This document shows, in pieces, positions 1 to 8,308 of a stretch of DNA of 64,000 bases. This DNA is from Streptomyces klenkii (GTDB taxonomy: Bacteria > Actinomycetota > Actinomycetes > Streptomycetales > Streptomycetaceae): positions 186,001 through 250,000 of the forward strand of contig NZ_RBAM01000006.1 in NCBI RefSeq assembly GCF_003626645.1. Direction: 5' to 3'. How positions within the stretch are numbered: position 1 is the first letter of the stretch; each line of letters opens with the position of its first letter. Under the pieces are notes generated by a model. The model saw only the letters and a program-made list of their open reading frames with translations. It searched no databases and was not told where the DNA came from. The translations under genes and the position numbers were made by a program.

Positions 1-54
1 GTCCAGCACGTCTCGGGCGTGGAGTACCCGACGTTCCCGGCGCCGGTGCTCTGA
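1..54 (+). CDS. 3' end of an unidentified gene
   Basis: The window opens inside a reading frame that runs in phase from base 1 to a TGA at 52-54 and encodes VQHVSGVEYPTFPAPVL. Only the last 17 residues are visible, too few to assign a family. The gene is convergent with the flavoprotein gene that ends at 181, and a strong hairpin lies between them. The frame is inferred from the open phase and the terminator placement. Confidence 0.5.
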   Translation, partial: VQHVSGVEYPTFPAPVL

Positions 55-58
55 AGAC

Positions 59-112
59 TCCGAGCCGCTGAGCTTCCGAGCCATTGAGCTTCTGAGCCGC
101 TCAGCCTCCGAG
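59..112. repeat. 16-bp tandem repeat, about 3.4 copies
   Basis: Three consecutive units with consensus TCCGAGCCGCTGAGCT occupy 59-74, 75-90 and 91-106, followed by a partial unit (TCCGAG) to 112. Units differ from each other at a few positions. The repeat lies just after the stop codon of the leftmost gene and just before a large hairpin, in non-coding DNA. No function can be assigned. Confidence 0.7.
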
Positions 113-120
113 TCCCGCAA

Positions 121-173
121 CCGCCGGCCGGCGTCACCTCGTACGAGTCGTACGGGGCGACGCCGGCCGGCGG
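121..173. terminator. Hairpin terminator between convergent genes
   Basis: Perfect 15-bp inverted arms at 121-135 and 159-173 (CCGCCGGCCGGCGTC and its complement) enclose a 23-nt loop that itself contains a short palindrome around CGTACGAGTCGTACG. There is no T-run, as is usual for Streptomyces terminators. It sits between two genes that converge (stops at 54 on plus and 181 on minus), so it probably terminates both. Confidence 0.7.
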
Positions 174-180
174 TCTCGCG

Positions 181-984
181 TCACGGGCGCGGATGCGCGT
201 GGAGGTCCAGGCCGCTCGTGCCCGGCGCCTCCCTCCCCGGCAGCAGGCGCATGTCGTGGTCGTAGTCGCCGCCGGTCAGCGTGCGGAACGGGACCGGGGC
301 GTCGGTGAAGAGCCCGTCGAGCCGTCGTGCGTACGCGCGCCGCGCCGCTTCGACCCGCTCCGGCGGCAGCTCGTTCGCGTGGTACGTCACGAACGGCTCC
401 ACCGGGGCCATGCCGGTGAACCAGAACAGCCCGTGCTGGATCGGGTGGAGGACGTCGGCGAGCCGCCCGTGGATGCCGCGGTCGGAGAACGACGTCTCCC
501 TCGCGCCGGCCGTGACCGACACCAGCGCCCGGCGGCCCACCAGGGGAGCGCCCTCGCTGTAGGGCGGCGGCAGGGCGGGCCCGTAGCCGAACCCGGCGGT
601 GAACACCCGGTCGATCCAGCCCTTGAGGATCGCGGGCGCGGAGAACCACCACATGGGGAACTGGAGGATCACCGCGTCCGACCACCGCAGCTTCTCCTGC
701 TCCGCGGCGACGTCCGGCGTGAGCCGCCCCGCCAGGGTGGCGCGCTCGGAGTCGGACATGACCGCCAGCGGCCGGTCACCGGGGTGGTCGGGGAAGTCGT
801 CGGCGTCCAGCGTCGCCTTCCACTTCATCGCGTACAGGTCGGAGACCTGCACCTCGTGTCCTGCCGCGCGCAGATGGCCGGCCGCGAAGGCGGTCAGCGT
901 GGCGTTGAGCGAGCGGGGCTCGGGGTGGGCGCTGACGATGAGGATCTTCTTCGGCTGCTGCGGCTGCGATGTGGTTCCGTTCAT
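181..984 (-). CDS. NAD(P)H-dependent quinone oxidoreductase, flavodoxin-fold
   Basis: 267-residue flavodoxin-like protein of the NAD(P)H:quinone oxidoreductase (NQO1/MdaB/KefF) superfamily, expected to reduce quinones or related electrophiles by two electrons using bound flavin. The N-terminus KKILIVSAHPEPRSLNATL is the flavin-phosphate loop after the first strand. The middle segment with QFPMWWFSAPAILKGWIDRV is the characteristic flavin and substrate-binding block of the family. The ATG at 984 is preferred over an upstream in-frame start because GGGAGA lies just upstream and the conserved fold begins about 12 residues later. It is transcribed divergently from an XRE-type regulator gene across 97 bp, an arrangement typical of a regulator controlling its neighbour; that link is inference. 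Confidence 0.85.
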   Translation of the reverse strand: MNGTTSQPQQPKKILIVSAHPEPRSLNATLTAFAAGHLRAAGHEVQVSDLYAMKWKATLDADDFPDHPGDRPLAVMSDSERATLAGRLTPDVAAEQEKLRWSDAVILQFPMWWFSAPAILKGWIDRVFTAGFGYGPALPPPYSEGAPLVGRRALVSVTAGARETSFSDRGIHGRLADVLHPIQHGLFWFTGMAPVEPFVTYHANELPPERVEAARRAYARRLDGLFTDAPVPFRTLTGGDYDHDMRLLPGREAPGTSGLDLHAHPRP

Positions 985-1081
985 GACGCCACGTTCTCCC
1001 GGACGCGGCGGGGCAGCCAGAACCCTCTTCAACCGGAGGTCCGCTGATCCTGGTACTGACAGGGCCACCCATACTGGCGGC
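985..1081. promoter_or_regulatory. Divergent promoter region, oxidoreductase/regulator
   Basis: This 97-bp gap separates two divergent starts and must hold both promoters. A weak -10-like CATACT lies at 1070-1075, only 6 bp before the regulator ATG, so that transcript would be almost leaderless. On the minus strand TTGAAG occurs in the half nearer the oxidoreductase. No well-formed promoter pair or clear operator palindrome stands out, so only the region is assigned. Confidence 0.35.
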
Positions 1082-1978
1082 ATGCACGACACGCATCAGG
1101 TGGAACACGTGGAACGCGGCGAGGCCCCGGCCGGCATCGACGGCGTGGGCGACGCGCGGCGGGCGCTCGGCGGCTTCCTCCGTGCCCGCCGCGGGCGCGT
1201 CTCGCCCGAGCAGGCCGGGCTCCCCGGCGGACGCCGCCGGCGCGTGCACGGGCTGCGGCGCGAGGAGCTCGCCCAACTGGCGGGCATCAGCGTCGACTAC
1301 TACGTGCGCCTCGAACAGGGCCGCGCCACCCAGCCCTCGCCGGAAGTGCTCGACGCCCTCGCCACGGCGCTCGGCCTCGGCACGGCGGAGCGCCGGCACC
1401 TCGCCACCCTCGCCGGGGCCCCGGCCGGTCCGGCCCCGGGGACGCGGGTCGGCCCCGTGCTTCAGCGCATCGTGGACGGAATGGCCGGCCTGCCCGTCTT
1501 CGTCACCACGCACCGCCTGGACGCCGTGGCCTGGAACCACCTGGGCTCCGAACTCGCCGGCGGCCTGGCCGAGCCCGGCCGGCGCGACCGCAACCAGGCG
1601 GCGTACCTCTTCCTCGACCCCGCCGCGCGGGACGTCTTCCCCGAGTGGGAGGACAGGGCGGTCGAAGCCGTGGGCCAGCTGCGGGTCGCCGCCGGCCGCT
1701 ACCCCGACGACGCGGAACTGACCGCCCTGGTGACCGGGCTGTCCGCGCGCAGCGCCGACTTCCGGCGCATCTGGGCCACGGGCGAAGTCGTGATGTGCGC
1801 GGCGGGCCGCAAGCGGGTCCGCCACCCGCGGGCCGGGCTGCTCACCCTGGACTACCAGACGCTGCACGTGCCCGCGCTGCCCGGCGAGACGGGCCTGGTG
1901 ATGCACGTCTTCACACCCGAGACGGACAGCCGGGAGGCAGCGGCACTGGCCCGGCTGGCCGCCGGGCCGAGTGACTGA
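1082..1978 (+). CDS. XRE-family transcriptional regulator, MmyB-like ligand domain
   Basis: 298-residue DNA-binding regulator. Residues about 25-95 form a helix-turn-helix of the XRE type (LRREELAQLAGISVDYYVRL followed by EQGRATQPSPEVLDALATAL). Residues about 120-290 match the MmyB-like ligand-binding domain found in many Streptomyces XRE regulators (VTTHRLDAVAWN, then DYQTLHVPALPGE near the C-terminus). The start is the ATG at 1082, placed from the family length; upstream in-frame codons encode no recognisable sequence. It probably controls the divergent quinone reductase gene. Its stop is 16 bp from the stop of the convergent lipoprotein gene. The ligand is unknown. Confidence 0.85.
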   Translation: MHDTHQVEHVERGEAPAGIDGVGDARRALGGFLRARRGRVSPEQAGLPGGRRRRVHGLRREELAQLAGISVDYYVRLEQGRATQPSPEVLDALATALGLGTAERRHLATLAGAPAGPAPGTRVGPVLQRIVDGMAGLPVFVTTHRLDAVAWNHLGSELAGGLAEPGRRDRNQAAYLFLDPAARDVFPEWEDRAVEAVGQLRVAAGRYPDDAELTALVTGLSARSADFRRIWATGEVVMCAAGRKRVRHPRAGLLTLDYQTLHVPALPGETGLVMHVFTPETDSREAAALARLAAGPSD

Positions 1979-1994
1979 ACCGCGGTCCCGGTTC

Positions 1995-3002
1995 TTACTG
2001 TTGGAGGACGGCGTCCGGCCGGCCGGGCCCCGGCGTACCGGCCGGTCCGCCGGTGGCCGGGGCGCGCGTGTTGTCGTCCTTCTTCCAGGGGCCGACGCCC
2101 AACTGCCCTGTCGTCCCCAGGTCGAACTCGGGGGTCACCATCACCGCGGGGGCGCCGGGCTGCGCCCGCACTCGCGCATATGGAGCGTTCACGGGTTCGC
2201 CGCTGGTGACGGTGTTGCGCCAGACCAGAACCGAGTACGCCTGCTCGCCCGGGTTCAGGGCCAGCGGCTGAGGCGATCCGTCGGCTCCCGTACCGGTGGA
2301 GATGGCGCTGCCGCCGCGGAGGATGTTCACGCTGTCCACGGCCCGGTGGCTCGCGTCGAGCAGCTGGACCTCCGGGTAGCCGTTGAGCCGGTAGGGCTGA
2401 GTGCCGCAGTTCCGGAGCCGGATGCCCTGGGCACGCAGCCCCATGGCGGCGTTTCCCTCGTCCACGTAGACGTGCACACCCGACGGCGGGCAGGCGCCCT
2501 CTTGTGACGGCGCTTCGGCGGTGGGAACGCTCCTCACCTTCGCGACGCGCACCCGCGAGCTGTCCTGGACGCCTGACTTCGGCGTGCCCGGCGCGCCCGA
2601 CTCCCCCGGCTCCGGCCCGCTGGGAGTGAAGGTGCCCCGCGCGGTCCGTCCGGGCCCCACCGACGGCACCGTCTGCTCCGCCATCTCCATTCCCACACCG
2701 GAACTCGACGGGAACTCGAAGGTGACCGTGTAAGTGAACGGTTCCTTCTCGCGATTGGTGACCTCGAACGTGACGCAGGGACGCGCGCCGCGCCCCGCAC
2801 CAGTGATCGTCACTCCGTCCTTGCCCGGCTCGCCGGACGTCGCGCCGGAAGGCGAAGGCCGTGCCTCGCAGGGGGAATCGCCGTGAGAGTCCGGGGTCCC
2901 GGACGCCTGCGCCGCTGACGGACCGGCACTCTGCGTCCCGCACGCGGTGAGCAGCGCGGCACCGGCCAAAACAGCGGGAAGGGCACGAAAGTTACGAAGC
3001 AT
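1995..3002 (-). CDS. Secreted lipoprotein with DUF4232-type domain
   Basis: 335-residue exported protein. The signal peptide ends in a lipobox (LLTAC, lipid-modified Cys21), so it should be anchored to the outer face of the membrane. The first half is rich in Pro, Gly and Ser and contains a beta-rich segment with VTFEVTNREKEPF. The second half (about residues 170-300) resembles the actinobacterial DUF4232 domain, with the typical LRNCGTQPYRLNGYPEVQLL stretch. No enzymatic motif is visible and the function of the family is not known. It converges with the XRE regulator gene and its start is 79 bp from the stop of the next minus-strand gene. Confidence 0.8.
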   Translation of the reverse strand: MLRNFRALPAVLAGAALLTACGTQSAGPSAAQASGTPDSHGDSPCEARPSPSGATSGEPGKDGVTITGAGRGARPCVTFEVTNREKEPFTYTVTFEFPSSSGVGMEMAEQTVPSVGPGRTARGTFTPSGPEPGESGAPGTPKSGVQDSSRVRVAKVRSVPTAEAPSQEGACPPSGVHVYVDEGNAAMGLRAQGIRLRNCGTQPYRLNGYPEVQLLDASHRAVDSVNILRGGSAISTGTGADGSPQPLALNPGEQAYSVLVWRNTVTSGEPVNAPYARVRAQPGAPAVMVTPEFDLGTTGQLGVGPWKKDDNTRAPATGGPAGTPGPGRPDAVLQQ

Positions 3003-3081
3003 ACGGCGATTGGATCAAGACCGTCCCGCAATTGCCGTGACCCCCGCCACACTTCCTGTCACAGTCGTGCCACGGACGCCG

Positions 3082-3831
3082 TCAGTGCTGCGGGTGGGCG
3101 TGCCACCGGTGGCCACGGCCGCCCGTGCCACCCGCGCCGCCCTGGGGCGCGCTGGGCGCGGACAGCTTTCCGAGCCGCGCGCGCAGCCGGATGCCGTGCC
3201 CGACCTCGATCACTCCCATGACGACCAGCATGATGCCGACGACCATCGTGAGGACGGCGATCGACTCGAAGGGCGACGTGATGACCACGATTCCGGCCAG
3301 GACGCTGATGACTCCGAGGAAGACCTGCCAGCCGCGGGCGGGGAGCGCCGGGACGGACAGGGCCACGCCCGTCAGCATGACGCCGCGCAGCAGCCAGCCG
3401 AAGCCGATCCACAGCGCGAGCAGCAGCAGCGACTGCGCGGGCCCGCGGAAGGCCACCAGCCCCAGCAGCACGCAGATCGCGCCGCTGACGAACCCCAGGG
3501 CGCGCATGTGCCCCGGGATGTGCGTGCCGAAGGCCCCTGCCAGCTGGAAGACGCCCATGGCCAGCAGATAGATGCCGAAGAGCACGCCGACCACCGTCAG
3601 GCTCGCCTTCGGCCAGGCCAGGACGACGACCCCGAGGGCGACCGAGGCCACGCCCGCGCTCACCAGGACCTGCCATCCGGCGTTGGCCAGCATGGTCAGA
3701 CCGGAGGGAATGTCAGCGGGGGCTCGGGCATCGGGTTCACCGACGTCCGTACGGGCCTGGTGGGACGCTTGGAATTCGTTGGATCCGCTGGGTCCACTGG
3801 GTCCGCCGGATCCGTTCGAGGAAAAACTCAT
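3082..3831 (-). CDS. HdeD/DUF308-like integral membrane protein
   Basis: 249-residue membrane protein with six hydrophobic segments arranged as three similar hairpins, as in the HdeD (acid-resistance membrane protein, DUF308) family. Examples are LVSAGVASVALGVVVLAW and the segment with VGIMLVVMGVIEVG. The N-terminal 50 residues are a hydrophilic Ser/Gly/Pro-rich extension and the C-terminus is Gly/His-rich. The ATG at 3831 is chosen because GAGAGG lies upstream at good spacing; the longer frame to 4044 has no such site and encodes non-family sequence. HdeD proteins are linked to acid stress in enterobacteria, but the role in actinobacteria is not established. Confidence 0.8.
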   Translation of the reverse strand: MSFSSNGSGGPSGPSGSNEFQASHQARTDVGEPDARAPADIPSGLTMLANAGWQVLVSAGVASVALGVVVLAWPKASLTVVGVLFGIYLLAMGVFQLAGAFGTHIPGHMRALGFVSGAICVLLGLVAFRGPAQSLLLLALWIGFGWLLRGVMLTGVALSVPALPARGWQVFLGVISVLAGIVVITSPFESIAVLTMVVGIMLVVMGVIEVGHGIRLRARLGKLSAPSAPQGGAGGTGGRGHRWHAHPQH

Positions 3832-4043
3832 GGCGCTTACCTCTCGCCCCCGCGCATGAATTGCCCGACTACTCCCCCGTATCAGGCTTGCACAGTTCCC
3901 GGCAGGGCGACACCGGAACCCGGGCCGGCCCGGGTCAACTCGGCCCCCGAGCGCGGGTGCGGCGACGCCCCTACCATGGGATTGACGGCCTTCCGCGCCC
4001 CCGTCCCCGCCCCTGATTCCGCCCCCGACTCTCAGGTGGAGCA

Positions 4044-5627
4044 TTGAGCGCCGATCGCAGAAGACTCCCGAAGGGGACGCCCGCGCCCCGGCGCGGCGCC
4101 CCGCAGCGCGGCGGGACTTCGGCCACCGACCGGATGCTCAGGACCGTGCTGCGGCGCCGCAAGAAGATGCTGACCATCGAGGACGTCACCGTCACGGACC
4201 GCCCCGAGGTCCACCGCGCCGTCTCCGCCGCGGCGCTGGGGAACATGATGGAGTGGTTCGACTTCGGCGTGTACGCCTACATGGCGGCCACGCTCGGCAA
4301 GGTCTTCTTCCCCTCCGGCTCCTCCGGCACGCAGGTGATCGCCGCCTTCGCCACCTTCGCCGCGGCCTTCGTGGTGCGCCCGCTCGGCGGCCTGGTCTTC
4401 GGCCCGCTGGGCGACCGCATCGGGCGGCAGAAGGTGCTCGCCGCCACGATGATCATGATGGCGGTCAGCACGTTCGCGGTCGGTCTGCTGCCCGCGTACG
4501 CCACGGTCGGCGTCGCCGCGCCCGTACTGCTGCTCGTGTGCCGGCTGGTGCAGGGCTTCTCCACGGGCGGCGAGTACGCGGGGGCCACCACGTACATCGC
4601 CGAGTACGCGCCGGACAAGCGCCGGGGGTTCCTCGGCAGCTGGCTCGACTTCGGCACCTTCGTCGGCTACGCGCTCGGCTCGGGTCTGGTGACCGTGCTC
4701 ACCGCGGTCCTGGGCACCGACGGCCTGGCCGACTGGGGCTGGCGGCTGCCGTTCCTCGTCGCCGGGCCGCTCGGCCTGATCGGCCTCTACATGCGCATGC
4801 GCCTGGAGGAGACGCCCGCCTTCCGCGCGGAGGCGGAGAGCGAGGCGGAGCTCGCCGGCGCCGAGGAGGGCCGGCAGTCCGGGCACGGCCGGCTGAAGGA
4901 GATCTTCACCGGGCACTGGCACGCCGTGCTGATCTGCATGGGCCTGGTGGTGGTCTACAACGTCACCAGCTACGTCGTGACGTCCTACCTGCCGACGTTC
5001 ATGACCGAGACGCTGAAGCAGAACCCCACCACCGCACAACTGCTCGTCCTGGCCACGATGATCCTGGTCGCCCTGACCATCACGACCGTGGGCCGGCGCT
5101 CGGACACCTGGGGGCGCCGCCCGATGTTCATGGCCGGCAGCGCCGCCCTGGTCGCCCTGGCCGTGCCGGCGCTGCTGCTGATCCGGGCCGGCGGCGTGCT
5201 GCTGCCGGCGCTCGGCTGCTTCGTGCTCGGCCTGCTGCTGGTGGTCTTCGCCGGCACCTCCGCGGCCACGCTGCCGGCGCTCTTCCCCACCCGCATGCGC
5301 TACGGCGCGCTGTCGGTGTCGTACAACATCTCCGTCTCGCTGTTCGGCGGCACCACGCCGCTGGTCGTCTCGGCGCTGCTGGAGAGCACCGGCAACGAGA
5401 TGGTCCCGGCCTACTACCTGATGGGCGCGGGCGTCATCGGCTTCCTTTCGGCGTTCTTCCTGCACGAGACGGCGGGCAAGCCGCTGCGCGGCTCGGGCCC
5501 GATGGTGGAGACGCCGGAGCAGGCGGAACGGCTGGTGGCCCACAGCCGCACCGAAGCGGGCCGCCGGGCCCGCAACGTATGGCTGCACCTGCGCCACCCG
5601 GGACACCGGCACGACGAGAAGCGCTGA
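4044..5627 (+). CDS. MFS transporter, metabolite:H+ symporter (ProP-like)
   Basis: Twelve-helix major facilitator of the metabolite:H+ symporter family, which takes up osmolytes such as betaine and proline or small organic acids. The family signatures are visible: ALGNMMEWFDFGVYAY in helix 1, GPLGDRIGRQK in the loop between helices 2 and 3, and RLVQGFSTGGEY in helix 4. The start is uncertain. The TTG at 4044 has GGTGGAG at ideal spacing and gives 527 residues with a basic 40-residue leader; ATGs at 4134 and 4167 would give a more usual N-terminus but lack a good ribosome site. The gene converges with a MetF-like reductase gene, which would fit methylated-osmolyte metabolism, though this is only context. 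Confidence 0.8.
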   Translation: MSADRRRLPKGTPAPRRGAPQRGGTSATDRMLRTVLRRRKKMLTIEDVTVTDRPEVHRAVSAAALGNMMEWFDFGVYAYMAATLGKVFFPSGSSGTQVIAAFATFAAAFVVRPLGGLVFGPLGDRIGRQKVLAATMIMMAVSTFAVGLLPAYATVGVAAPVLLLVCRLVQGFSTGGEYAGATTYIAEYAPDKRRGFLGSWLDFGTFVGYALGSGLVTVLTAVLGTDGLADWGWRLPFLVAGPLGLIGLYMRMRLEETPAFRAEAESEAELAGAEEGRQSGHGRLKEIFTGHWHAVLICMGLVVVYNVTSYVVTSYLPTFMTETLKQNPTTAQLLVLATMILVALTITTVGRRSDTWGRRPMFMAGSAALVALAVPALLLIRAGGVLLPALGCFVLGLLLVVFAGTSAATLPALFPTRMRYGALSVSYNISVSLFGGTTPLVVSALLESTGNEMVPAYYLMGAGVIGFLSAFFLHETAGKPLRGSGPMVETPEQAERLVAHSRTEAGRRARNVWLHLRHPGHRHDEKR

Positions 5628-5700
5628 GGGGCGGCCGGGGACCCGCCATTTTCACGGGCCGTCCTGTCCTGCCGTCCTCACGGACCCTTCTGCCGGCGCG

Positions 5701-6579
5701 CTACGAAGCCGCCGGGATCGTTGCGCGGAAGCCCGCCACCCACTCCGCCGTGGCCCGCAGGCCGCCGAAGGTGTAGAAGTGCAGCTTGACGGTGCCGTGC
5801 CGCTGCGGGTCGTAGCCTTCGGAGAGGGCGCGCAGGAAGCGGTCGGGGCCTGCGGTTCCCATGAGGTGGGTGAGGGAGAGGCCGTACTTCCGGGCGATGC
5901 CCGCGCTGGTCCCCACGCCGAACCGGGCCGCGTACCCCAGCAGCCTGCGCACCCCCGCGGGCCCGGGGACGCCGACCCTGACGGGCAGGTGGATGCCGCG
6001 GTCACGCAGCTCCCCGATCCATCCGAGGACCGGGCCGGGGTCGAAGCCGAACTGCGTGATGACGTGGCCGGGTATGCCACGCTCGGCGAGCGCCGCCGCC
6101 TTCCGCTCCAGCGCCGACCACAGCTCCGGGCCGGTGATGGCCGGGTGCCCCTCCGGGTAGCCGCAGATGCCGACCTGCTGGACGCCGTACCGCTCCAGCA
6201 GCCCCGACCGGATCAGCGCCAGGGCCTCCCCGTACGGCCCCTCCGGAACGGCCGGGTCGCCGCCCACCGCGAACACCTGCCCGGACGTCCCGTCGGCCCG
6301 GAGCCGGGAGAGGAACTCCTCGAACGCCGCGCGGGAGGGCATCCGGCGGGCCGACAGGTGCGGGACGGGCTCGAAGCCGAGGTCCTTCACCGCACGGGCC
6401 GCGGTGAGCCGCATCGGCAGGTCCTCGTTGCCCAGGAAGGTCACGTTGACGCGCGTGCCCGCCGGGAGGTAGTGGCGGGCCTCGTGGAGATCCGGGACGT
6501 CCTTGCCGGTCATTTCGAGGGAGAAGTCCTCAAGCAGCAGGCCGGTGGCTCCACCGGGCGAGGCGGTACGAGAATCCAT
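5701..6579 (-). CDS. Methylenetetrahydrofolate reductase-like protein
   Basis: 292-residue protein of the methylenetetrahydrofolate reductase (MetF) superfamily, a flavin-dependent TIM barrel interconverting 5,10-methylene- and 5-methyl-tetrahydrofolate. Family features include the strand with FSLEMTGKD, FAVGGDPAVPEGPYGEAL, VGICGYPEGHP and the late ITQFGFDPGPVLGWI segment. It is close in length to bacterial MetF, but the N-terminal motif differs from the usual one, so a specialised one-carbon (demethylation) role is possible. ATG 6579 is preceded by GGAGC. The 85-bp gap to the GH3-like gene upstream may hold a separate promoter or be read through from the NRPS operon. Confidence 0.75.
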   Translation of the reverse strand: MDSRTASPGGATGLLLEDFSLEMTGKDVPDLHEARHYLPAGTRVNVTFLGNEDLPMRLTAARAVKDLGFEPVPHLSARRMPSRAAFEEFLSRLRADGTSGQVFAVGGDPAVPEGPYGEALALIRSGLLERYGVQQVGICGYPEGHPAITGPELWSALERKAAALAERGIPGHVITQFGFDPGPVLGWIGELRDRGIHLPVRVGVPGPAGVRRLLGYAARFGVGTSAGIARKYGLSLTHLMGTAGPDRFLRALSEGYDPQRHGTVKLHFYTFGGLRATAEWVAGFRATIPAAS

Positions 6580-6664
6580 CGTGCTCCGTAAGGCGTGGGA
6601 CGACCCGACTGCACGAGGGTAAAGGAACACCCGTCCGCTCCCGTCCCCGGCCGTTCCCCGGCGG

Positions 6665-8308
6665 TCACTCCCCCAGCAGGAGCTTCCACGCGGCCGGATC
6701 CGGCTGGAGGATCTGGTCCTTGACCTCGGGCGGGCGCATGCCGGCCGCGACTCTCCGGTGCCAGTGCCGGGCGAAGGCCTCCGGCGCGACCGGACGGACC
6801 ACCGGCGCGGCCAGCGCGCCCCGGGCCCGGGCGGCCCGGTAGCCGTGGGAGAGCCGGCCGAGCTCGCGGTCCAGGGCCTGCGCGAGGGCGGGGAGCTCGC
6901 CGGGGAGCGGCTCGGGGTGCAGCGCCGCGGCGACGGCGTAGCCGGGGGTGCCGGTGCCCGGTTCCACCCGGCAGGTCGCGTTCCCGATGTCGAGCCCGGC
7001 CCGCAGGGCGGTGGCGCGCAGCGCCCGTACGAGGTGGAATTCGCGCAGCCGCTCCCCCGCGGCGTCGCTGAGGGTGTTCCGGCCCGCGTATTCGACGCGC
7101 GGGACTCCGTGCACGTGGTCGACCACGTGCACCAGGTCGCCGAGGACGTAGCGGTAGAGGCCGCCGATGTGCGAGAACACCACGTGGTAGTCGCGCCCCG
7201 CCTCCAGCTCGTGGTGGAGCAGCGTCGGGCTGTCGGCGCGGATGTCGTGCCCGGCTTCGACGAACTCGTAGAGGGCGGTGGAGACGGCCAGGGGCCCCGC
7301 GGTCGGGTGGCGGTCCAGGGGCACTCCGACCGGGCCCTCCGACGCGGCGGCGGGCGTGGGCAGCACGGTGACGCCGGTTCCGTACAGTTCCCTGAGCCGC
7401 GGGAGGTAGAGCGAGGCCACCCCGGAGGCCCAGCAGTAGAGGAGCCGGATCCGTGGCCAGATCACGGCCGGGGTGGGGCGGCCGGCATAGGCCGCCTGCC
7501 GTTCGAGTTCGGCCGCCCGCGAGGGGTTCGGTGTTCCGCCCGGGGCTCCCAGGTACGTGCCGTCGTGCAGGTCGCGCAGCAGCCGGGGCCACCACTGGGC
7601 GAGCAGGACCGGCAGCATGGCGATCAGGGCCGGGTTGTGGCCGATGACGCAGCGCACATCGTGCTCGGCCGCCATCCGCACCCGCAGGTACAGCTTGTCC
7701 AGGTAGGCCGAGTCGTCCACGGGAACGGGGAGTTCGGCCCAGGGGGCGTCGCCGCCCGGCTCGCGCAGGGCGACGCCGAAGGCGCGGCCCATGTCGGCCT
7801 GGCTGGGGCCGAGGCTGTGCCGGCCCGAGCCGGTGGTGGCCGGCCGGGCGAGCCTGTCGTGCCGCAGGTTGAGCGTGGCGGCCGGGCGGGTGATGACTTC
7901 CGGGAAGTACTCGGCGGGCACCCCCATGGCGGCGCGGAAGAACGGCAGATAGGTGGTGGTCAGGAAGCGTGAGGTGACCGGTACGCGTTTGCGCGCCCCG
8001 GTGCTTCCACTGGTGGTGAAGAAGAGCCGCGGCTCTTCGGCGGTCAGGATCCCGGGCTCGCCCGCGGCGGCGCGGTCGATCCACGGCTCGTAGTCCGCGT
8101 AGGTGCGCAGGGGCACCGCCGCCCGGTAGTCGTCCATCGTGCGGAGACGGGTGAAGTCGTGCGCGGAGCCGAAGACGGTGTCCGCGTTCTCGGCGAGGAG
8201 TCCCGTGCGGACGCGTTCCTGCCAGTCGCCGGCGTGGTGCAGCGCCCGCGCCAGCCGGTACTTGTCGGCGACCAGCCCGCGGCGATAGGTCTCCCGGTCC
8301 CCGGTCAC
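6665..8308 (-). CDS. GH3-family acyl-acid amido synthetase-like ligase
   Basis: 547-residue member of the GH3 (auxin-responsive) superfamily of adenylating ligases. Characterised plant members activate a carboxylic acid with ATP and conjugate it to an amino acid. The ATP-binding block LFFTTSGSTGARKRVPV is near residues 95-111. The GH3-characteristic GGLYRYVLGD segment lies in the C-terminal half. Length is normal for the family, so it looks intact. Its ATG overlaps the stop of the P-loop kinase gene by 4 bp (translational coupling), making it the fourth gene of a tight block with the synthetase-like, unknown and kinase genes. It could attach an amino acid to the NRPS product, to a precursor or to a host metabolite; the substrate cannot be read from sequence. 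Confidence 0.8.
   Translation of the reverse strand: MTGDRETYRRGLVADKYRLARALHHAGDWQERVRTGLLAENADTVFGSAHDFTRLRTMDDYRAAVPLRTYADYEPWIDRAAAGEPGILTAEEPRLFFTTSGSTGARKRVPVTSRFLTTTYLPFFRAAMGVPAEYFPEVITRPAATLNLRHDRLARPATTGSGRHSLGPSQADMGRAFGVALREPGGDAPWAELPVPVDDSAYLDKLYLRVRMAAEHDVRCVIGHNPALIAMLPVLLAQWWPRLLRDLHDGTYLGAPGGTPNPSRAAELERQAAYAGRPTPAVIWPRIRLLYCWASGVASLYLPRLRELYGTGVTVLPTPAAASEGPVGVPLDRHPTAGPLAVSTALYEFVEAGHDIRADSPTLLHHELEAGRDYHVVFSHIGGLYRYVLGDLVHVVDHVHGVPRVEYAGRNTLSDAAGERLREFHLVRALRATALRAGLDIGNATCRVEPGTGTPGYAVAAALHPEPLPGELPALAQALDRELGRLSHGYRAARARGALAAPVVRPVAPEAFARHWHRRVAAGMRPPEVKDQILQPDPAAWKLLLGE

Noticed and set aside
5628..5700. Possible terminator between the MHS transporter and MetF-like genes
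   Set aside because: Only short, imperfect GC arms are visible, and I cannot separate them from background GC pairing.
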